Part shown: positions 7,766-13,394 of the stretch, in pieces
Position numbering within the stretch: position 1 is the first letter of the stretch
Layout of the letters: each line of letters opens with the position of its first letter
Source: a virus
IMG/VR virus record: IMGVR_UViG_3300032291_002679
Coordinates: 1-25,008 of that record
Direction: 5' to 3' (one strand)
DNA: 25,008 nt
The notes under the pieces: model-generated
Seen by the model: the letters and a program-made list of their open reading frames with translations, nothing else
The model's database searches: none
What the model was told of the DNA's origin: nothing
Translations under genes and position numbers: made by a program

Positions 7766-7977
7766 TTGCACTCCAATACCTGCTCATCATCAGACCAACT
7801 ACCAACTGGCCGCCACCATTTCGGCGTTCCAGTTATGTTTGTAAATGAGCCGTCTTGATATTTGCTTAAAGTAAATCCTAATTTTTCAGACACAATTACA
7901 TATACCAATTGTCCGTTGTTAGGCTTTGTTTCATTTACATCAACCCAAACATTTGGACGTTCTATTTTATCAGTCAT
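7762..7977 (-). CDS. DUF551-like small protein, 71 aa
   Basis: The order VWVDVNETKPNNGQ, VYVIVSE, then a basic/aromatic stretch ending WWRPVGSW resembles the W-V-P...V-V...W-P layout of DUF551, although the end is WWRPV rather than HWMPLP. I prefer the ATG at 7977 over the GTG at 7989 because it forms an ATGA overlap with the upstream stop and lies in the repeated initiation cassette. Soluble; function unknown. It may be a diverged relative of the DUF551 gene at 7109-7432. Confidence 0.7.
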   Translation of the reverse strand: MTDKIERPNVWVDVNETKPNNGQLVYVIVSEKLGFTLSKYQDGSFTNITGTPKWWRPVGSWSDDEQVLECK

Positions 7978-8237
7978 TTGCACTCCCACGATTTAACGGC
8001 GTACATCGAATAATTAGTGCCATCGCACTCAAGATTAGTAGAGTCACGATACATATCGCATCCAACAGCTTGAGCGTTAGACCCATCAGTAAACTGAATG
8101 ACGCAATACTGTTTAGGTGCAAACTTTTTTATTGATTGAAAAATAAAAGCTAAAACAAACAAAAGTATTGCAACCATGCTTAAAGCTAGAATTGCATAGG
8201 CTATAAAACTACCTATATCCTCAATTAGCTCTCTCAT
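7974..8237 (-). CDS. Membrane protein with C-terminal soluble domain, 87 aa
   Basis: From the ATG at 8237, residues about 11-35 form one transmembrane helix (FIAYAILALSMVAILLFVLA). A 45-residue domain with four cysteines follows (YCVIQF, VGCDMY, LECDG, WECK), probably periplasmic if inserted N-in. A GTG at 8252 would add five residues, but the ATG has a GGGGGA ribosome site about 8 bases upstream. It overlaps the next gene (ATGA) and ends in ECK like that gene. Function unknown. Confidence 0.7.
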   Translation of the reverse strand: MRELIEDIGSFIAYAILALSMVAILLFVLAFIFQSIKKFAPKQYCVIQFTDGSNAQAVGCDMYRDSTNLECDGTNYSMYAVKSWECK

Positions 8238-8239
8238 CT

Positions 8240-8482
8240 TTATATCCCCCACTTTCGGTTGTACTCGTCTTCACTAATCTGGTTAGCCTGTAAATCAACT
8301 AACCCACGGCACCACTTACCACCGCATGGCACCGCCTTAAACTCAGTGACAACGACAGTAGCCTTTCCACAACCTGGACATACGAAATACCATGTTCTGT
8401 ACGTTTCTGCTACATTCTTATTCTTTGCTAAGGAATTTTTCAGCAAACTCTTCTTTGGATAACGGTTTCGCACTGACGACAC
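8240..8482 (-). CDS. Zinc-ribbon-like small protein, 80 aa
   Basis: Residues 35-58 contain CPGCGK and, after about 15 residues, CGGKWC, a probable zinc ribbon, followed by a helical charged tail. No in-frame ATG exists. The GTG at 8482 has a strong GAGG/AGGTGAGGA site just upstream and gives a 65-base overlap with the terminase small subunit gene, while a TTG at about 8446 would shorten the overlap. The start is therefore uncertain. The basic N-terminus (KKSLLKNSLAKNKN) would be consistent with nucleic-acid binding. Function unknown. Confidence 0.6.
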   Translation of the reverse strand: MSSVRNRYPKKSLLKNSLAKNKNVAETYRTWYFVCPGCGKATVVVTEFKAVPCGGKWCRGLVDLQANQISEDEYNRKWGI

Positions 8483-8873
8483 TCCTCACCTCACCACTGT
8501 GCTGGATAAGCTGTGTTTCATTCCAACCCAACTTAGTCTTAACCAAGTGAAGCAATATAGCAGTGTTCCCATTCAACGCCTCAGCCATAGCCACCGTAGC
8601 TAATCCCTTACGCATCTCACCCTCCCCAGCAGCGTACTCATCAGCATAATACTTATCCAAGATATACGGGCTTATACGAGCCGCTATAGCAACATTCCCA
8701 CGAGTTAATCCCATACGTGCCATATCCCTAATCTGAGCACCAATACGCTCACACTTAGTATGCGAAGGACTCTGCTTATGTATGACCTCAACCTCAATTT
8801 CATCATTTTGAAGGCTTAGTTCACTAGTTTTTTGAGTTTCTACCTCAACTATTTTCGTATCTAACTCATCCAT
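8418..8873 (-). CDS. terS: Terminase small subunit-like protein, 151 aa
   Basis: The region IGAQIRDMARMGLTRGNVAI (about residues 44-63) reads as a helix-turn-helix. It is followed by MAEALNGNTAILLHLVKTKLGW near 96-117, which resembles the end of many phage terminase small subunits (A-x-x-GN-x-x-A...K-x-x-x-GW). These proteins bind the pac/cos site and stimulate the large subunit. The ATG at 8873 is preferred over GTG at 8882, although neither has a strong ribosome site. It is the first gene of the left late operon, but eight small genes separate it from the large subunit, which is unusual. The match is to a general pattern, so moderate confidence. Confidence 0.75.
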   Translation of the reverse strand: MDELDTKIVEVETQKTSELSLQNDEIEVEVIHKQSPSHTKCERIGAQIRDMARMGLTRGNVAIAARISPYILDKYYADEYAAGEGEMRKGLATVAMAEALNGNTAILLHLVKTKLGWNETQLIQHSGEVRSVVSAKPLSKEEFAEKFLSKE

Positions 8874-8887
8874 ATAACTCACTAATA

Positions 8888-8916
8888 AAAATATTTTAAA
8901 AATACCCCCTTGACAA
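8888..8916 (-). promoter_or_regulatory. Candidate sigma70-type promoter for the left late operon
   Basis: On the minus strand TTGTCA (8916-8911), a 17-base spacer and TATTTT (8893-8888) form a fair sigma70 match. Transcription would start near 8881, giving a leader of only about 8 bases before the terminase small subunit ATG. That short leader makes it weaker than it looks; the alternative at 9039-9067 may be the real one. Confidence 0.3.
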
Positions 8917-9038
8917 GGTGTGATGTAACCCCCCCTAATAGGGAAGTCCTTCTTTCACACCCCCCTTTTTGCTACACGTTCAGTGCCAAAAGCAATCACT
9001 CCTCTTCTTCATACATAGATTCATTCTTTCTCTATTCT

Positions 9039-9067
9039 ATTATAAAAAAACATTATTAATCTTATAA
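9039..9067 (-). promoter_or_regulatory. Candidate promoter with perfect -10 box (TATAAT)
   Basis: On the minus strand a perfect TATAAT (9044-9039) follows an AT-rich 17-base spacer and a weak -35 TTATAA (9067-9062). The start would be near 9031, giving a purine-rich leader of about 158 bases ahead of the terminase small subunit gene. The AT-rich setting makes chance matches likely. Confidence 0.35.
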
Positions 9068-9341
9068 ATATATTTCAGATCTCTACTACGTTATCTGCTT
9101 AGATTCATTCTTCCCTGCCAGTCGTAACTTTCTCCTACCTTACGCCAAGCAAAGCTCCAACCTATACTCTAAGAACAACCTAACTCTTTCGTCGCTAACC
9201 TATAACCGAATCTATCGTTGCTAACTCTTTCAAAGAAACAACTTATAGAACAATGTTTCAAATAGGGTAGGGAATTTTATATGAGAATGTGGATATACAT
9301 GTAACCGGTACCTGTCTCGTTTTTAAATTCGTTTTAGAAAC

Positions 9342-9369
9342 AAAAATCTCTAATAGGCTACAGAGATTT
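9342..9369 (-). terminator. Probable intrinsic terminator downstream of the HTH regulator
   Basis: An 8-base perfect inverted repeat, AAATCTCT (9344-9351) and AGAGATTT (9362-9369), with a 10-base loop. Read on the minus strand the stem runs into TTTTTGTTTC, a U-tract. It would end the transcript of the regulator at 9435-9695. The stem is AT-rich, so it may be weak. Confidence 0.5.
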
Positions 9370-9397
9370 ATACCCTTGGAATCACTACCTATTTTCT

Positions 9398-9427
9398 CTA
9401 CCTAATTAGTTTTCTAATTCTCGGTAG
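9398..9427. repeat. Imperfect hairpin just after the regulator stop codon
   Basis: CTACC (9398-9402) pairs with GGTAG (9423-9427) and AATTAG (9404-9409) with CTAATT (9414-9419), leaving a TTTT loop and a small internal bulge. No U-tract follows on either strand, so it looks more like an mRNA-stabilising or protein-binding structure than a terminator. Confidence 0.4.
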
Positions 9428-9434
9428 GTAGTAA

Positions 9435-9695
9435 CTATGCACACTCCTTAACTATTTTCATAAAGTCACTGAGTGATATACCGCTTACCTCTTGTAGAGT
9501 TACTATCTCTTGCAGTGAATACAGTCTCTTACTGCGTTCACGGTAGCACCATTGTCCGAGTGAGATACCGAATACAGTAGCGGCCCTACGTTGTGTTAGG
9601 TGTAGCGTCATACGTAAGCGACGGTAGAGGTTATCCTTAGGATACGGTGCAAGGTGTCTGTAACTCGGTATTATTCCAGTACGCAAACTTTGCAT
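9435..9695 (-). CDS. Small helix-turn-helix transcriptional regulator, 86 aa (candidate repressor)
   Basis: Residues about 25-85 have a Cro/CI-type layout: LRMTLHLTQRRAATVFGIS (helices 1-2 and turn), then GQWCYRERSKRLYSLQEIVT (recognition region with many basic and aromatic residues), then a final helix. The N-terminus is a short basic extension. It is transcribed away from the plus-strand early operon. Two near-identical palindromes lie at 9726-9741, upstream of its own start, and at 9906-9920, in the early promoter, so autoregulation plus early-gene repression is a reasonable model. GATAGG precedes the ATG at a suitable distance. The HTH call is from pattern only; the name repressor is inference. 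Confidence 0.75.
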   Translation of the reverse strand: MQSLRTGIIPSYRHLAPYPKDNLYRRLRMTLHLTQRRAATVFGISLGQWCYRERSKRLYSLQEIVTLQEVSGISLSDFMKIVKECA

Positions 9696-9725
9696 AGTTA
9701 CCTATCGTGTTTTGATATAAGTAGA

Positions 9726-9741
9726 ATCATACATCAGTATG
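9726..9741. promoter_or_regulatory. Candidate operator 1
   Basis: ATCATACATCAGTATG contains the palindrome CATAC/GTATG with a 4-base centre. It is nearly identical to the site at 9906-9920. It lies just downstream of a minus-strand promoter candidate (TTGTCT, 17 bases, TATCGT at 9751-9746), at the expected transcription start of the HTH regulator, as for an autoregulatory site. Confidence 0.5.
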
Positions 9742-9745
9742 TATA

Positions 9746-9774
9746 ACGATACGGTAACTACTTACGTCAGACAA
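9746..9774 (-). promoter_or_regulatory. Candidate promoter of the HTH regulator
   Basis: On the minus strand TTGTCT, a 17-base spacer and TATCGT (ending at 9746) match four of six bases in each box. The start would fall near 9739, inside the candidate operator at 9726-9741, leaving a leader of about 45 bases. Confidence 0.35.
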
Positions 9775-9894
9775 CATCGAGGTGGTTACAGCACTGTCAC
9801 GTGTTCTATCAGCATGACGAAACTGACCCTGGTTTTATTCAAAGAAAAAAACATTAACTCTCAAGTTTTTTCACGCTACACCGATACTACCCCC

Positions 9895-9922
9895 TTGCAT
9901 AACACATCATACATAGTATGGT
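9895..9922 (+). promoter_or_regulatory. Candidate early promoter
   Basis: TTGCAT (9895-9900), a 16-base spacer and TATGGT (9917-9922). The second palindromic operator (9906-9920) lies across the spacer and -10 box, which supports a regulated early promoter. It would drive the plus-strand genes from 9968 onward. Confidence 0.45.
9906..9920. promoter_or_regulatory. Candidate operator 2
   Basis: ATCATACATAGTATG carries the same CATAC/GTATG palindrome as operator 1, with a 3-base centre. It overlaps the -10 box of the candidate early promoter, so bound repressor would block polymerase. Confidence 0.5.
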
Positions 9923-9930
9923 TAGGCATG

Positions 9931-9951
9931 GGTGAGTGATTAACGCTCACC
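9931..9951 (+). repeat. Hairpin in the early mRNA leader
   Basis: GGTGAGTG pairs with CGCTCACC (one G-U pair) around the loop ATTAA, immediately ahead of the ribosome site of the first early gene. A 5' stabilising hairpin is likely; there is no U-tract for a terminator. Confidence 0.45.
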
Positions 9952-9967
9952 AATAAGGGAAAACGAT

Positions 9968-10159
9968 ATGAAAGATCAATTTACAATAGAGACAACCTTC
10001 CAAGGTGCCATACGCATTAGCACTGTTCACAATGGCCAATACATCAGTCGGCAGTTTTTCTTCTATGAATTAGAGGAAGCACTCGAGGAATTTGAAAGTC
10101 AGCTTGAATCAGAGTCACGGGAACCAATCGATTGGTTTAGCGGTATCCGTAACAGTTAA
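9968..10159 (+). CDS. Hypothetical early protein, 63 aa
   Basis: First gene of the early operon, preceded by AAGGGAAAACGAT. The first half is beta-strand-like (FTIETTFQGAIRISTV), then the acidic helix YELEEALEEFESQLESES, then WFSGIRNS. The strand-rich start followed by an acidic helix is typical of small phage host-takeover proteins, but no family is recognised. No signal peptide or membrane segment. Confidence 0.7.
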   Translation: MKDQFTIETTFQGAIRISTVHNGQYISRQFFFYELEEALEEFESQLESESREPIDWFSGIRNS

Positions 10160-10174
10160 TTAAAGGGGGAAACT

Positions 10175-10438
10175 ATGTACCAATCAATTAAAACAAAAGC
10201 ACAACTAAAGCGGCTTCCAGTAGGTACTGAACTAATTTTAATCGAGTGCTTTTTTGGACCATGCAACGATCCACGCACGATCAAGCAAGTGCGTAGTAAC
10301 GATATTGTGATGCAACTCCCGGATGGGCGAACGAGCTATTGCAACTTAGGCAAAAAGCTAGAACCAACTGAAGATGGTTTCTTGCTTAGGTGTGAAGATG
10401 GAAGGATAGCAGTTAAGTATCTTGTCAAAGCTAACTAA
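10175..10438 (+). CDS. Hypothetical early protein, 87 aa
   Basis: Preceded by AAAGGGGGAAACT, the leader shared by this operon. The sequence appears beta-rich with two short DG-containing hairpins (LPDGRTSYCNLG near 48-59 and LLRCEDGRIAVKY near 70-82) and three cysteines scattered as CFFGPC and RC. It may be a small SH3-like or barrel fold. Soluble; family not recognised. Confidence 0.7.
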   Translation: MYQSIKTKAQLKRLPVGTELILIECFFGPCNDPRTIKQVRSNDIVMQLPDGRTSYCNLGKKLEPTEDGFLLRCEDGRIAVKYLVKAN

Positions 10439-10449
10439 GGGGAAACGAT

Positions 10450-10944
10450 ATGAGTAAGGAATACTACGATGAATGTCTAAAGAGGTGGGATCATCCTACT
10501 GGTTTTGATAGTGACGCCAATTTTAGCGGCTACAAGCCGATAGGGTATGTGATTTACAGCCGTAACCGGGATAGCTCAATCCTTGAGGAAACTAACTTTA
10601 AAGCCATTCTGGAAGACTTAGGCGGTGAGGGGGATCTAGTGCGGGTTATTCGCCATCGTCATTGGGCTTGCGGCTGGATTGAGTACATAACTGTAGACGA
10701 TACAGCGCCTAAGGCTCTACTTGATCAATGTGTCGAGATAGCAAGAGCACTAGCCGACTACCCCGTTTACAGTGACGGTCTTTACAGTGAAGCACAATGG
10801 GAAGCGATAGCAGAACATTGGGAACAGTCTAACCTAAGAGACCGGGTGGATTATTGTCGAGATGCGGGGATTTCCATATTTGCCGCTAGGCGTGACGTTA
10901 TGCCTGAAGGGATATGGGAAGTATTGAGCGAGTCAATTTACTAG
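10450..10944 (+). CDS. Conserved phage hypothetical protein, 164 aa
   Basis: The sequence has the order GYVIYSRNRDSS, ETNFKAILEDLG, then RHRHWACGWIEYITV, then ALADYPVYSD. I recognise this HWACGW...DYPVxxD layout from uncharacterised proteins in varied phages, but I know no function. Residues 1-25 and 110-164 are mostly helical. Its leader is AAGGGGAAACGAT. It ends eight bases before the small membrane protein at 10953. No membrane or metal motif. Confidence 0.75.
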   Translation: MSKEYYDECLKRWDHPTGFDSDANFSGYKPIGYVIYSRNRDSSILEETNFKAILEDLGGEGDLVRVIRHRHWACGWIEYITVDDTAPKALLDQCVEIARALADYPVYSDGLYSEAQWEAIAEHWEQSNLRDRVDYCRDAGISIFAARRDVMPEGIWEVLSESIY

Positions 10945-10952
10945 GGGACAAC

Positions 10953-11075
10953 ATGAATAAAGCTCGAATCAGACAAGAATATACGGTATCCGGGTCATTC
11001 ATAACGGATGCCATTTACAGTGTGTTAATCGGATTATCCCTATTTGCGGGGATAGTCTTATTTCTTTCATGGTAA
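10953..11075 (+). CDS. Small membrane protein, 40 aa
   Basis: A 40-codon gene starting MNKARIRQEY and ending with a hydrophobic segment (AIYSVLIGLSLFAGIVLFL) and SW. Its leader is AGGGGACAAC, matching the neighbours, and the stop is followed by a short untranslated gap. One transmembrane helix with a basic cytoplasmic N-terminus. Function unknown; small phage inner-membrane proteins of this kind often modulate host functions. Confidence 0.65.
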   Translation: MNKARIRQEYTVSGSFITDAIYSVLIGLSLFAGIVLFLSW

Positions 11076-11138
11076 CTTGCATCCAATGTAGGATGTATGT
11101 CATCATCCATAGGGTAGTTAATTTTAAGGGGAAACAAT

Positions 11139-11459
11139 ATGGCAGATCGAATAACTAAACAGATGGTCGAAACTCAGTTTATTCACCTTTGCGACGCAAT
11201 GGGGAAACGAGTCGCCACACATTACAAGGATGTTGGTGCATGGCGGCTTGACTACCAACGATGTTACGGCGGCTTTTGCATCGTGGAATTGACCGAGCAC
11301 GGGGAGTCTCTCCCATATGGTCACGGGCGATTCAAGGGCGGGGAAATGTTTAATATGCTGCAATTTGCATTGCGCTCAATAGCGGTCGATCGTTCTAACG
11401 GCGAAACTTTTTCCGGCTCCTATTGGCCAACTGACAAAATAACCAACGTAAGAAACTAG
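11139..11459 (+). CDS. Conserved phage hypothetical protein, 106 aa
   Basis: The leader AAGGGGAAACAAT precedes the ATG. The order GAWRLDYQRCYGGFCIVELTE, then PYGHGRFKGGEMFNMLQFALR, resembles small phage proteins with a W-x-LDY...YGG...R layout and no assigned function. A mixed alpha/beta soluble fold is likely. A 63-base gap with a CATCC/GGATG inverted repeat lies ahead of it. Confidence 0.7.
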   Translation: MADRITKQMVETQFIHLCDAMGKRVATHYKDVGAWRLDYQRCYGGFCIVELTEHGESLPYGHGRFKGGEMFNMLQFALRSIAVDRSNGETFSGSYWPTDKITNVRN

Positions 11460-11467
11460 GGGGAACC

Positions 11468-11695
11468 ATGACAATGACGGAAAAAAACTACCGATGCCTA
11501 GGTGCTACTTGTTCAAAGGTACGCAAGGAACGATCCAATCACTACGGAAAAATATATAATATCCCATGCCCCGTATGTATCAGTGAAGGTAGGGGTCCGT
11601 TGTCCGTGTGGGAGTGTACTGATCCAGTGCCTGAAAATGGTTGGGTGCCTGAAGAATGGACAACTAAAACGGTAATAATCAAAAAAGGGGAATAA
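11468..11695 (+). CDS. Zinc-ribbon-type small protein, 75 aa
   Basis: Cysteines are spaced CLGATC (10-15) and CPVC (34-37), with basic residues between (KVRKERSNHYGK), a plausible zinc ribbon. The rest is WECTDPVPENGWVPEEW, then a basic end. The leader is AGGGGGAACC, and it sits one base from the next gene, so they are translationally linked. Function unknown. Confidence 0.65.
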   Translation: MTMTEKNYRCLGATCSKVRKERSNHYGKIYNIPCPVCISEGRGPLSVWECTDPVPENGWVPEEWTTKTVIIKKGE

Positions 11696-11696
11696 C

Positions 11697-12020
11697 ATGA
11701 AAGCACTACTATTTACACTTGCACTAATGCCGGTAGCGGCGTTCGCTCAATTCGACAATCTCAACCTACCAACGGAACGAGATTCGATGTACCCGATGCC
11801 ACCATCCTACGGGATACCCGTTAAACCCGTGTTACCTGTACCAAGGGATCGGGGACCGTGGGGAACGGGTTATAGCGTCATAACTGAAACTAGGGAACGT
11901 CCCGATGGTTGGGGGAGATTCATGGGGGATAGAGACGCTACAACGGCCAGAACGGTCACTAGGGTAGTCCCTAATGACGCTACCGGCCAACCAATAAACG
12001 GCGTGGAAATGCCATGGTAA
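11697..12020 (+). CDS. Secreted protein with signal peptide, 107 aa
   Basis: Residues 1-17 (MKALLFTLALMPVAAFA) are a clear Sec signal peptide with AxA cleavage before QFDN. The mature part is proline-rich (MPPSYGIPVKPVLPVP) and low in secondary structure, ending VEMPW. It starts one base after the upstream stop, with AAAAGGGGAATAAC as its leader. Likely periplasmic. Together with the following lipoprotein, membrane protein and transglycosylase it forms an envelope-directed cassette in the early operon. Function unknown. Confidence 0.75.
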   Translation: MKALLFTLALMPVAAFAQFDNLNLPTERDSMYPMPPSYGIPVKPVLPVPRDRGPWGTGYSVITETRERPDGWGRFMGDRDATTARTVTRVVPNDATGQPINGVEMPW

Positions 12021-12025
12021 TGAGT

Positions 12026-12046
12026 GGTTCCCCTTCGGGGGAATCC
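12026..12046 (+). repeat. cUUCGg tetraloop hairpin
   Basis: GG/TTCCCC (12026-12033) and GGGGAA/T/CC (12038-12046) pair around the tetraloop TTCG closed by C-G, with one bulged T. This is one of the most stable RNA hairpins. No U-tract follows, so it may be an mRNA processing or stability element between the secreted protein and the lipoprotein genes. Confidence 0.55.
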
Positions 12047-12091
12047 CTGATTGCCAGTACGGGATCTGTTTAACGTAAAAATGGGGGAAAT

Positions 12092-12283
12092 ATGAAAGTG
12101 TTTATATACTGCGCCGTGTTGTGCCTTGTTTCTGGCTGTACTGGAATTGAACTAGGTGGCCGTGTTGGCCTGTACCGTGTTGACGAACGGCAAGAGTCGA
12201 GCCGTACCAACGTGGAAAACAAGGTGCCTTTAAAGTGCTACTTTGTAGACTGTTTTAGTGAAGTTTCCAGCGAAGCTAAGTAA
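12092..12283 (+). CDS. Lipoprotein, 63 aa
   Basis: Residues 1-16 (MKVFIYCAVLCLVSGC) are a lipoprotein signal with the lipobox VSGC, so Cys16 would be lipidated after signal peptidase II cleavage. The mature protein has about 48 residues, with a cysteine pair near its end (KCYFVDC). The leader is ATGGGGGAAAT. Small phage lipoproteins can be outer-membrane spanin subunits or superinfection-exclusion proteins; neither is shown here. It lies between the cUUCGg hairpin and a membrane protein gene. Confidence 0.75.
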   Translation: MKVFIYCAVLCLVSGCTGIELGGRVGLYRVDERQESSRTNVENKVPLKCYFVDCFSEVSSEAK

Positions 12284-12292
12284 GGGGGATTT

Positions 12293-12460
12293 ATGATTCA
12301 AGAGATTAAACAATTACTTTTCACACCAACTGGCATCGTGGTTTCCATTCTTCATGTTGCCTTTGCCGTTGGCATTGTCACTTGTTGGGTAGGGATTCAG
12401 ACTCAGATTTTAGGGAATGACCCGATCGAGCAGGTTCAATCGTTAGGCAAGCGAAGGTGA
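12293..12460 (+). CDS. Small membrane protein, 55 aa
   Basis: A 55-codon gene (MIQEIKQLLF...SLGKRR) with a hydrophobic span at about residues 13-36 and a soluble tail of roughly 18 residues. It has the leader AAGGGGGATTT. The stop overlaps the GTG of the transglycosylase by 4 bases (GTGA), indicating coupling. It might be the inner-membrane partner of the lipoprotein upstream, as in a spanin pair, but no coiled coil supports this. Confidence 0.65.
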   Translation: MIQEIKQLLFTPTGIVVSILHVAFAVGIVTCWVGIQTQILGNDPIEQVQSLGKRR

Positions 12461-12960
12461 GCCAGGAAAGCAACCGCCCCTCAGATCCTAACTGGGTCTG
12501 GGGGGCTCTTATAATCGCCGTAGCGGCTTGCAAGCTGGATTTACCTCCAAACCTATCCTATCACGCCACCCGATTCTTTGGACTCAATAGCGGCCATTCT
12601 AAGGCCGTTATACGTCAAGAGGTGAGCAGGGCGGCAGATGCCTATGGGTTAGATCGGAACGTGTATCACGCCGTGGTACAGGTTGAGAGTGGCGGGAACG
12701 TGAAAGCTGAGAGTCATGTAGGTGCTCGGGGCTTGTCTCAGGTTATGCCGTATAACGCTAAACGGTGTGGGTGGCACCCAGATCGCTTGTGGGACCCAAC
12801 TCACAACGTTCGGTGTGGCGCTCGCATATTGTCCGAGGAGTTGGAACGGACCGGAAATATCCGTGACGCTCTCACAGTGTACAACTGCGGCAAAATTAAC
12901 TGTAAGGAGGGTAAAGAATACGCTAGAAAAGTGCTTTCGCTGTCTAAAAAATTAGGCTAG
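12457..12960 (+). CDS. Lytic transglycosylase (SLT/lysozyme-like), 167 aa
   Basis: Cleaves peptidoglycan glycan strands in the periplasm. The catalytic motif VQVESGGN includes Glu77, followed by the SLT signature GARGLSQVMPYNAKRCG and later TVYNCGK. Cysteines at CGW, RCG, NCGKINC suggest disulfides. Residues about 15-30 are hydrophobic (WGALIIAVAACKLDL), probably a signal anchor. The start is GTG, overlapping the membrane protein stop. Placement in the early operon, far from the holin and DUF5675 genes, suggests a role in entry, exclusion or an early cell-wall step rather than simple lysis, but that is inference. Confidence 0.85.
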   Translation: MSQESNRPSDPNWVWGALIIAVAACKLDLPPNLSYHATRFFGLNSGHSKAVIRQEVSRAADAYGLDRNVYHAVVQVESGGNVKAESHVGARGLSQVMPYNAKRCGWHPDRLWDPTHNVRCGARILSEELERTGNIRDALTVYNCGKINCKEGKEYARKVLSLSKKLG

Positions 12961-12994
12961 TAAGATGTAAGATGTAATTTTATTGGAGACAAAC

Positions 12995-13384
12995 ATGAAT
13001 ATATTCAAAAAACTATTTAGACCAACGCCACCGACCGAGTGGATTGAACTGAAAGCAACTAAACATTGCAGTAAGTGCAAAAATACGTTTGAAACGTCGG
13101 CTTTTAATAAGTGCAAGCGCACCGCAGACGGCTTGCAATATTGGTGCCGCACTTGTCAAAACAACTCAGCACGCACTAGCGTTGAAAAGCCAAAGAAAAA
13201 CGCCAAGAGAGTGGTCAAACTACCGGTAACCAACTTTCAAAAGCCATTTTTACAACTTAACGTGCCAAACGTGAGTCAAGCGCAGTACCGGCAGTTAGTA
13301 GAGATTGCAAAGGCTCGAAAATGGCCTATGGAACGTCTTTACCGTCAGATGGTAGCCGATTTTTTAACGCTTAATTCCAAGTAA
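12995..13384 (+). CDS. Zinc-finger protein, 129 aa
   Basis: From the ATG at 12995, GGAGACAAAC lies directly upstream. Residues about 25-57 carry CSKCKNTF, then NKC, DGLQYWCRTC, a treble-clef or HNH-like finger found in small phage proteins. A basic linker (VEKPKKNAKRVV) separates it from a helical C-terminal domain (about 85-129, NVSQAQYRQLVEIAKARKW...RLYRQMVADF). The HNH histidine set is not evident, so nuclease activity is unlikely. DNA- or protein-binding is inferred. It directly precedes the Bet gene. Confidence 0.7.
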   Translation: MNIFKKLFRPTPPTEWIELKATKHCSKCKNTFETSAFNKCKRTADGLQYWCRTCQNNSARTSVEKPKKNAKRVVKLPVTNFQKPFLQLNVPNVSQAQYRQLVEIAKARKWPMERLYRQMVADFLTLNSK

Positions 13385-13394
13385 GGAGACAAAA

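Larger units (their letters stand above)
8883..9434. other. Non-coding regulatory region, 552 bases, with short direct repeats
   Basis: No convincing gene in either direction. The minus strand is strikingly purine-rich (plus strand pyrimidine-rich). It contains a 13-base direct repeat, TAGATTCATTCTT, at 9016-9028 and 9100-9112; an 11-base repeat, CTAACTCTTTC, at 9180-9190 and 9221-9231; and AACCTATA at 9159-9166 and 9197-9204. Near 8917-8962 GGTGTGA and TCACACC flank a C-rich/G-rich segment. Plausible roles are late promoters, a packaging-site or origin region, or the leader of the late mRNA. None can be shown from sequence alone. Confidence 0.6.

Noticed and set aside
8910-8941. Plus-strand TTGACA promoter
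   Set aside because: No -10 box at an acceptable distance (TAATAG is 20 bases away) and no plus-strand gene follows for about 1 kb.
8883-9434. CRISPR array or tRNA cluster in the long non-coding region
   Set aside because: Repeats are too short and irregularly spaced for CRISPR, and no cloverleaf-like sequence was found.
9739-9939. 66-codon plus-strand frame upstream of the early operon
   Set aside because: Its ATG lies inside the candidate operator with no ribosome site, its composition is unlike the neighbours, and it covers the likely promoter and leader.
12995-13384. HNH nuclease call for the 129-residue zinc-finger protein
   Set aside because: The cysteine finger is present but the histidines and asparagine of an HNH active site are not evident.
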